The notes under the pieces: generated by a model
The model's database searches: none
Seen by the model: only the letters and a program-made list of their open reading frames with translations
Told to the model about the DNA's origin: nothing
Program-made: the position numbers and the translations under genes
Assembly (NCBI RefSeq): GCF_037325665.1
Contig: NC_090253.1
Location: forward strand, 35,433,975-35,497,974
Source: Littorina saxatilis
Lineage: Eukaryota; Mollusca; Gastropoda; Littorinimorpha; Littorinidae
DNA: 64,000 nucleotides
Direction of reading: 5' to 3'
Shown: positions 57,795 through 64,000 of the stretch, one piece after another
Layout: each line of letters starts with the position of its first letter
How positions within the stretch are numbered: the first letter of the stretch is position 1

Positions 57795-59900
57795 TGAGAG
57801 TGTGCACGTAGAGCAATGCGTGTACAATGAACAATGTCTGAACTTTTTATAGAGACATGTACTGCAGTGTTGCTCTGACTTGTCTTCTAGAAGAAAATGG
57901 CAGAAGTACCAGTGAATAAATCAATAATGTAAACAGGTGATAAACATGTAGATTAACTTGTGTTTCCTTTGCCTCAGCGTTAAATTGAGCTCTCTTTTGT
58001 TTTAAATGTTGTGCAGTTCCGGCTTTTGTAAGCTGGTGTAGAAGTTCATTTGAGCACAAGACTTGAGACAGACAGCTGTGTTGTCTGTTCTGTGAGTGAC
58101 AGCAGCTGCTTTACTCATTTGGCCTCACTGATAGTGATTCCACTGAGTGAGAACATTTGAGTGCTCTTGTAATCTAGGTGGCTAAAAATGCTCACTTTAT
58201 TGGTCACCAGGAAAAAAGCAATATTAAAAATTAACCTGTAGCAGTTTTGTGTTGCATCAGAAACCAAGATCTTGTGTATTGATGCAGTTGATGTTGTTGT
58301 AATCTCATTTAAGTGCTGGACTTTGGGTACTTAATTTTTAGTACGATTTATTTTTTTCTGATACCTCCCACGGGGATTTTTAGGCAAGCATTGTTTTGCT
58401 CAAAACCTAGTCTGAGTGCTTGTTCATAAAGAATACACAGACTTGCAGCTTCAAGTGCTCACGATTTAATTACATGCACAGATTTGCTGCTCTCTTTTGG
58501 TTTTCAATTGTTTTCAAAGGAACATATAAGCAACTTAGCTGGAGGGTTATATGCACAAAGTGTATACATTTTTTTAACTGATAAAATGTGTTTTGACTTT
58601 TGTTATATGTATGCACAAAGACTGGTTAAAGTGTTAAATAATCTGACCCTAAATTGCTAACGTCATGTCATTTAAGAATTATGTATTAGAGACTTTTGTG
58701 CGTGGTGTTGTATGTAGAATAACTTATCCTGTTTTAGTTGGTATTTGCTAAAATAGATAAAGGCTGCTTATTTGTGATAGAGCTGTATATCATAGTGTGT
58801 ACCTGGCTTTCTTTGTGCAGAGTGTGCTTTGTTATTGTAATGTAGACACATTCAGGTGTCCACGGAATGACACCCGTTGTTGTTTTCATAGACTTCTTGA
58901 CACACACACTTGTAAGGTTTGATAACCTTAACATGTCCAAACTCTGGCTAACCCTCGTCAATTTTTTAAGTCATGGTTTTTCTTTTCTGTTGTATTTTTC
59001 TGTAAAAATGATACTTCTGTTGAATGTTTGGTTGTTTTCAGTCCAGATTGGATTGTATGTCAATCCTTGCAGTAGTTGTGCTTAGTAACTTTTTTCCTGG
59101 GAAACAGATGTCTTTTTTATAAACAATATTTTTGCAAATTTGTTTGTGTAGATCTGTGATAAGACTTACATAATTATGACTATTAGCCCTATTCCCAGGT
59201 ATTCAGAGGTATAAGTCAGTAAGTAAAATCATGACTATTTCATCGCCTTTTGTGTCTTGTTTTCATCGAACCAAGAATTTAGTTTCTTGAAAGTTATGTT
59301 TGTGCTTTTTTTTTCATTCATTTGATGGCGTATGAGAAAATAGAGTTAAAAAAAAGTACGGTCAGTTCATAGAATGTTTAATTTTAGACAAAACAAAATA
59401 TTCACTGAGAAATGAAAAAATGTGAGAAAGTTACTAGGAACAATAGGAGAAAAGAGTTACAGCTGATAGTCAGTACAAACATTGCATCCTCACATCAGTT
59501 CTCTGGACTTTGTTTTAAAACTGTGCACTTGATTTCTCATTGTTTTTACTCTCATGACTGCTTTGTTACAGAAGAGCACCTTGTGAAGTTATTGTAACAA
59601 CTTTAGGCAAGTAAACAAGTTCCACCGAAAGCGCAACCCAGTTTTGTGGGGTTTTTTCTCCCAGATTATCCATAAAGTGAATCTTTTTTTAAATGGGCTT
59701 CATGGTTTTTTTTTAATATGAACACAGAAAGCTTATGTTTCTACTACATTGTACTAAGAGTAGAGTGAGTACATTTTTACCTGTAAATAGTAAATGTCTC
59801 TTTGAGCCGAGTCAAAACCACCAACAATTGGTTTTCTCAGATCTGTAGACCTCTTTGTGACCAACTCCTTTTCATTAATTGTACCAAGGAAAAGTCGGTT
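57795..59900. other. 3' UTR and flank of the clathrin-like gene
   Basis: AT-rich sequence without another recognisable gene. The first AATAAA after the stop is at 57915-57920, giving a possible short 3' UTR of about 140 bases. More distal use cannot be excluded. Confidence 0.6.
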
Positions 59901-59904
59901 ATAG

Positions 59905-60150
59905 TCAATTTTTGTAAAGATTTTGGTCAAGCAGTGTGTAAGAAATGTTGGGTCCTTTGTACTGGAAACTTGCATTCTCCCAGTAAGGTAATGGATTGTA
60001 CGACGTTGCAGGCCCCTGGAGCAAGTTTTTGATTGGTGCTTTTGTGAACAAGAAGCAATTGACAAGTGGCTCTATCCCCTCTCCCCCCTTTCCCCGTCGC
60101 GATATAACCTTCGTGGTTGAAAACGACGTTAAACACCAAATAAAGAAAGA
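59905..60150 (+). mobile_element. SINE-like repeat, uninterrupted copy
   Basis: Contains GAAACTTGCATTCTCCCAG, TTGACAAGTGGCTCTATCCC and the tail ACGACGTTAAACACCAAATA plus AAGAAAG, a 3' end frequent in mollusc SINEs. It is the empty-site equivalent of the interrupted copy at 61565-62215. Confidence 0.75.
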
Positions 60151-61564
60151 TAGCGCTTCACAGGAAAGAGGGGCTCTATCTCGGATGTAGTTGTTGGCTT
60201 GAAGAATCTTCAAGTATTTTAAGTTGACGGACAGTCTCTGTGTTTTTTCATGTTTATACAGATTCAGGACAAATGGAAGTTATGAATCATGAAACCACAT
60301 TTCTAGAAATTATTAAGATGAAAAGTTGTGTTATCATGGTAAATGGGTGGACTGCAAAGTGCTCTGGACTTATGATTATTGTTTTCTTTGGTGAATCAGC
60401 TAAACCTATTGACTCTGCCTCATACAATCCAGTACATGTGACTTTCACTTGTCTCAGCTGGATCTCATTGTAAGATGATGGAACTTTATATTTAAAGGAT
60501 AGAGCACAAATCTTTTTAAGAGCTATTTTGACCAGTGTAATGCTTCACTCTGACTCTCCAGCAAAGAAATCTGGTATTTTTTGCCGTCTCTGAACCTTGA
60601 CAACTTGTGCAAGTGAAGTGAAGAAATGAGCCTTTCATTTCTTATTTTTATGGCAACTGTGCAATGAGTATTTACATTGATATTAGTATGAATTGTAGAA
60701 AGTTATTGTGATATTTATCTGCATGGTCAGTGTCCAGTCATGCTTCTTGTGTGGCATCACATTGTTTAGCAAGATATTGCTTATTGTGTGGAAAACTAAA
60801 TTGTTTATCGAGATATCAGAGTGATTTGTTGTGTTTTCATGGAGGAGAATCAGTGCGAATGATGATGGTGGCTGTGGCCTTAGTGGTGTTCAACTGAAGA
60901 AAGTGTGGTCTGCACCTTCTGTGGTGTGAGAGTTGGTTGACGTGTGTGGTCTGCACCTTCTGTGGTGTGAGAGTTGGTTGACGTGTGGGGTCTGCACCTT
61001 CTGTGGTGTGAGAGTTGGTTGATGTGTGGGGTCTGCTGTGGCAGTGAAATGCTTCAAGCACAGTCAAGCTACACTAAATCATGCACATCACTGGTTACAA
61101 TAAGCGTATGTGTAAGTGTAAATGGCTTAAGCTATGTTTCCATATAGTGACGTGTTGGCAACGAAAAAGTGGCGGCAGTGGCAAACCCGATTGCAACTGT
61201 AGAAATATTTATTAATTTGATTGTATGCGGCATTGTTATCTTTAATTTTTCTGAATAAAATTGTTTAAACCAACAGTAGAAACAAAGAACGCGTGTTCCA
61301 ACGTGCTGCGTGGCTCTTCAACAGCAAGATTTTGTTCGCGACCAAAGTGGGCGTGGTCTTGGTCTTTCCAAACATTGGAAGACCCCCACAACCAGGTTTA
61401 TTTATATTATCTATGTTGCCTTTCTTTCATAAGAATTACTTCAAAGGTTGTCAGAGGCACCGGGTTAGTTATGCTCCCCAGCATGTCGTAAGAGGCGACT
61501 AACGGATTCTGTTTCTCCTTTTACGTTAAGACAGTGTTTCTTGTATAGAATATCGTCAATGTTT
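60151..61564. repeat. Spacer with a 41-bp tandem repeat
   Basis: GTGTGGTCTGCACCTTCTGT begins at 60903 and 60944, with a third copy near 60984 and a degenerate fourth. Otherwise no gene or repeat family is recognised in this stretch. Confidence 0.7.
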
Positions 61565-62215
61565 GTAAAGATTTTAGTCAAGCAGTATGTAAGAAATGTT
61601 AAGTCCTTTGTACTGGAAACTTGCATTCTCCCAGTAAGGTAATATATTGTACTACGTTGGGGCAGGGATATAGCTCAGTTGGTAGCGCGCTGGATTTGTA
61701 TTCAGTTGGCCGCTGTCAGCGTGAGTTCGATCCCAGGTTCGGCGGAAATTTATTTTAGAGTCAACTTTGTGTGCAGACTCTCTTCGGTGTCCGAACCCTC
61801 CCCCCGTGTACACTACATTGGGTGTGCACGTTAAAGATCCCACGATTGACATAAGGGTCTTTCCTGGCAAAATTGCTTAGGCACAGTTAATAATTGTCTA
61901 CCTATACCCGTGTGACTTGGAATAATAGGCCGTGAAAGGTAAATATGCGCCGAAATGGCTGCAATCTACTGGCCGTATAAAATTTCATCTCACACGGCAT
62001 CACTGCAGAGCGCCTAGAACTGTACCCACGGAATATGCGCGATATAAGCGTCATTGATTGATTGAAGCCCCTGAAGCAATTTTTTTATTAGTGCTTTTGT
62101 GAACAAGAAACAATTAACAAGTGGCTCTATCCCATCTCCCCCCCTTTCCCCGTCGTGATATAACCTTCGTGGTTGAAAACGACGTTAAACACCAAATAAA
62201 GAAAGAAAGAAAGCA
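61565..62215 (+). mobile_element. SINE-like repeat interrupted by a tRNA-derived SINE
   Basis: Left half 61565-61667 and right half 62067-62215 together match 59905-60150. Between them sits a complete tRNA-type SINE. The match breaks at ACGTTG and resumes at GCCCCTG, just as in the empty copy. Confidence 0.85.
61668..62066 (+). mobile_element. tRNA-derived SINE of about 400 bp (TTGA tail), copy 2
   Basis: Head GGATATAGCTCAGTTGGTAG, B box GAGTTCGATCCCAGG, body ending GCGATATAAGCGTC, tail ATTGATTGATTGA. Near-identical to the minus copy at 48783-49190, so both are young. Confidence 0.9.
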
Positions 62216-62958
62216 CCGGGTTAGTTACAATTTTTTTGCATTTCGTTGAAATAGAAGCAGTTTGTTCCATTTCATTTCTCGTCTTTTCATTTTCTTGCGA
62301 ACATTAGTACCTTGAGATATAGTTGACCTTTAATTAAGCATGGTTGTGTGAGTTTTTGACCAATTGATCCTCAGGAGGCAAGCCAGAAAGAAACAAAATC
62401 GCCTGCAGCGCTGCTTTTAATGGAAACAGAACACTATATAATTCGCCGTCGCTATATGGAAACCTAGCTTAAAACAGTGCAGCCTCAATGCTGCTGTTTG
62501 GCTGGACAGCACGCGAGAGTTTCCACAAGTTAGCCCAGTTTGATGCGATGGTCACCAAACAGATAGGCAAAATGTAAGACAAAAATGGTGTGATTGCGAA
62601 GTTGGAATGTCATGTGATATCACTAATTCATACCACGCCAGTCAGCCACCTCACACACACGCACACAACACAACTGGCACAAACACGCACACACAAGAGC
62701 AGGTAAGTGGACCACGGAAACAATCTTTTCTCTATCCCAGTGTCGTCTCCCTTAATATGGCTGTGCTTTGCTTTGGGGTGGACAGCAGGGAGTGAAAGGC
62801 ACACGATGTTGCAAGGTTAAACAACACTGTCTTGGACACCAACAGGTCAGCGAGTGGCTCAACACCGATAGGGCTGATGTGTATTGTGCACTTGATTTCA
62901 AAATAGTAGGCTATCACATGCACTAAGCTTGTTTTAACACAGAATTTTGTTTACAAGT

Positions 62959-63112
62959 ACAGTTGAACCTCTCGATAACGACCACTGCCCACAAAGACCA
63001 TCCTAAAGGATCCGCAGTGACTATTGGGCTCTATGATTTACCTTCCCATAGACCTGTCAATAACAACCACTTTTGGTTGTTCCTTTGATAGTCGTTATCG
63101 ACAGGTTTGACT
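62959..63112. mobile_element. 154-bp pogo-like MITE
   Basis: TACAGTTGAACCTCTCGATA at the left, and its imperfect complement TATCGACAGGTTTGACTA at the right; TA-flanked, no coding capacity. Directly followed by a SINE. Confidence 0.8.
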
Positions 63113-63113
63113 A

Positions 63114-63420
63114 CCGGCACGGTTGGCCTAGTGGTAAGGCGTCCGCCCTGTGATCGGGAGGTCGTGGGTTCGAACCCCGGCCGGGTCATACCTAAGACTT
63201 TAAAATTGGCAATCTAGTGGCTGCTCCGCCTGGCGTCTGGCATTAAGGGGTTAGTGCTAGGACTGGTTGGTCCGGTGTCAGAATAATGTGACTGGGTGAG
63301 ACATGAAGCCTGTGCTGCGACTTCTGTCTTGTGTGTGGCGCACGTTAAATGTCAAAGCAGCACCGCCCTGATATGGCCCTTTGTGGTCGGCTGGGCGTTA
63401 AGCAAACAAACAAACCAAAC
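63114..63420 (+). mobile_element. tRNA-derived SINE, second full copy of the 15.6-kb family
   Basis: A box GGCCTAGTGGTAAGGCG, B box GGTTCGAACCCCGG, same body and (AAAC)n tail. Differs from the 15605 copy at few positions, and its head is more complete. Confidence 0.92.
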
Positions 63421-63779
63421 CAAAGACTGCCAATTTGACCAGAACAATCCTTTCAGTGAACAATATAGCAGGTAAGTAAAGTGGCTTGTAGCTGCTTAAT
63501 TTAGTGGTTATTTTTTTGCCATGAAGACCTCAGATGTCTCCTGCCTGTTTTGAATTATCATAATTAATATATAGGGGCCAGTTTGGATTTTTTTGTTATA
63601 GCTGCATTCTATCATACCCAATCAATCAATTTGTTCTTCTTTTGATTTTTTTGGGGGGTGGGGAAGGATGAGAGGAAGCTGGGTCTGTCTTGTTGTCGGA
63701 CTAACCATGAAGTTCTGCGTGAATGATAGTGTGTCAGCGCTTTCAGTCTCGGGTCGCAGGTGATCCGCAAAGCATTCTC

Positions 63780-63883
63780 TTCTTGAAATGCAGTGCGTTC
63801 AGTATCATTCTGTGAGTTTGACAGATTGACTAAATGTATTAGGCTAATTTCGTTTCACGCGACTTGTTTACATTTAGTCAAGT

Positions 63884-63938
<55 letters not shown>

Positions 63939-64000
63939 TTAGTTGCCAAAAGTCAAGTTAAAACAAGTCGCGTGAAGCGATATAAAAACATTTAGTCAAT
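63780..64000. mobile_element. Fragments of the ~860-bp repeat family with a GA microsatellite
   Basis: A 3' end (CATTCTGTGAGTTTGACAG to CGCGACTTGTTTACATTTAG) is followed by a (GA)n run (63886-63936). A new 5' end then opens (AACAAGTCGCGTGAAGCG) and runs off the window. Confidence 0.75.

Overview
This window looks like nuclear DNA of a marine mollusc, probably a caenogastropod snail related to periwinkles. That identification is inference: it rests on intron-bearing genes, very abundant CA/GT, CT/GA and GACC microsatellites, tRNA-derived SINEs, LINEs, Helitron-like elements and MITEs, and no bacterial features. About three quarters of the window is repeats and spacer. Three multi-exon host genes can be reconstructed with consensus splice sites and matching phases; the rest is mostly mobile DNA.

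Layout. 0-11 kb: duplicated spacer, a small foldback element (1.0-1.34 kb), a 5.4-kb terminal-inverted-repeat (TIR) element without coding capacity (1.34-6.77 kb), largely featureless spacer, a palindromic element (10.13-10.43 kb) and an LTR-retrotransposon scrap. 11.7-15.3 kb: a minus-strand LINE split by two non-autonomous repeats. 16.3-22.8 kb: a second minus-strand LINE (endonuclease, then reverse transcriptase) split by two insertions. 23.1-37.3 kb: two divergently transcribed paralogous genes for secreted, cysteine-free, Asp-rich proteins studded with furin-like basic sites (1459 aa on minus, 837 aa on plus). They have the same three-exon architecture, intron phases and signal-peptide exon length (34 codons each). 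37.3-44.8 kb: microsatellites and a cluster of Helitron-like elements, one inverted and carrying a CR1-like LINE. 46.5-57.8 kb: a nine-exon plus-strand gene for a 400-aa clathrin-heavy-chain paralogue that stops just after the N-terminal beta-propeller. 57.8-64 kb: 3' flank with SINEs nested in other repeats.

The two most unusual things are these. (1) The propeller-only clathrin-like gene has its intron 7 filled by about 66 copies of a 45-bp minisatellite. Its seed is the exon-intron junction itself, so every monomer carries a pyrimidine tract plus AG|GT, a back-to-back acceptor and donor resembling a recursive-splicing site. (2) The divergent pair of acidic polyprotein-like genes repeats a module of Asp/Glu-rich block followed by an L-R-K-K-R type cleavage site. 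Their exons also share a nearly identical segment of about 0.5 kb that suggests recent gene conversion. How these genes work cannot be read from sequence alone. The acidic proteins look secreted and proteolytically processed, with shell or extracellular mineral matrix as one plausible setting. The clathrin-like protein could bind adaptor peptides but lacks the leg and trimerisation regions needed for a coat.
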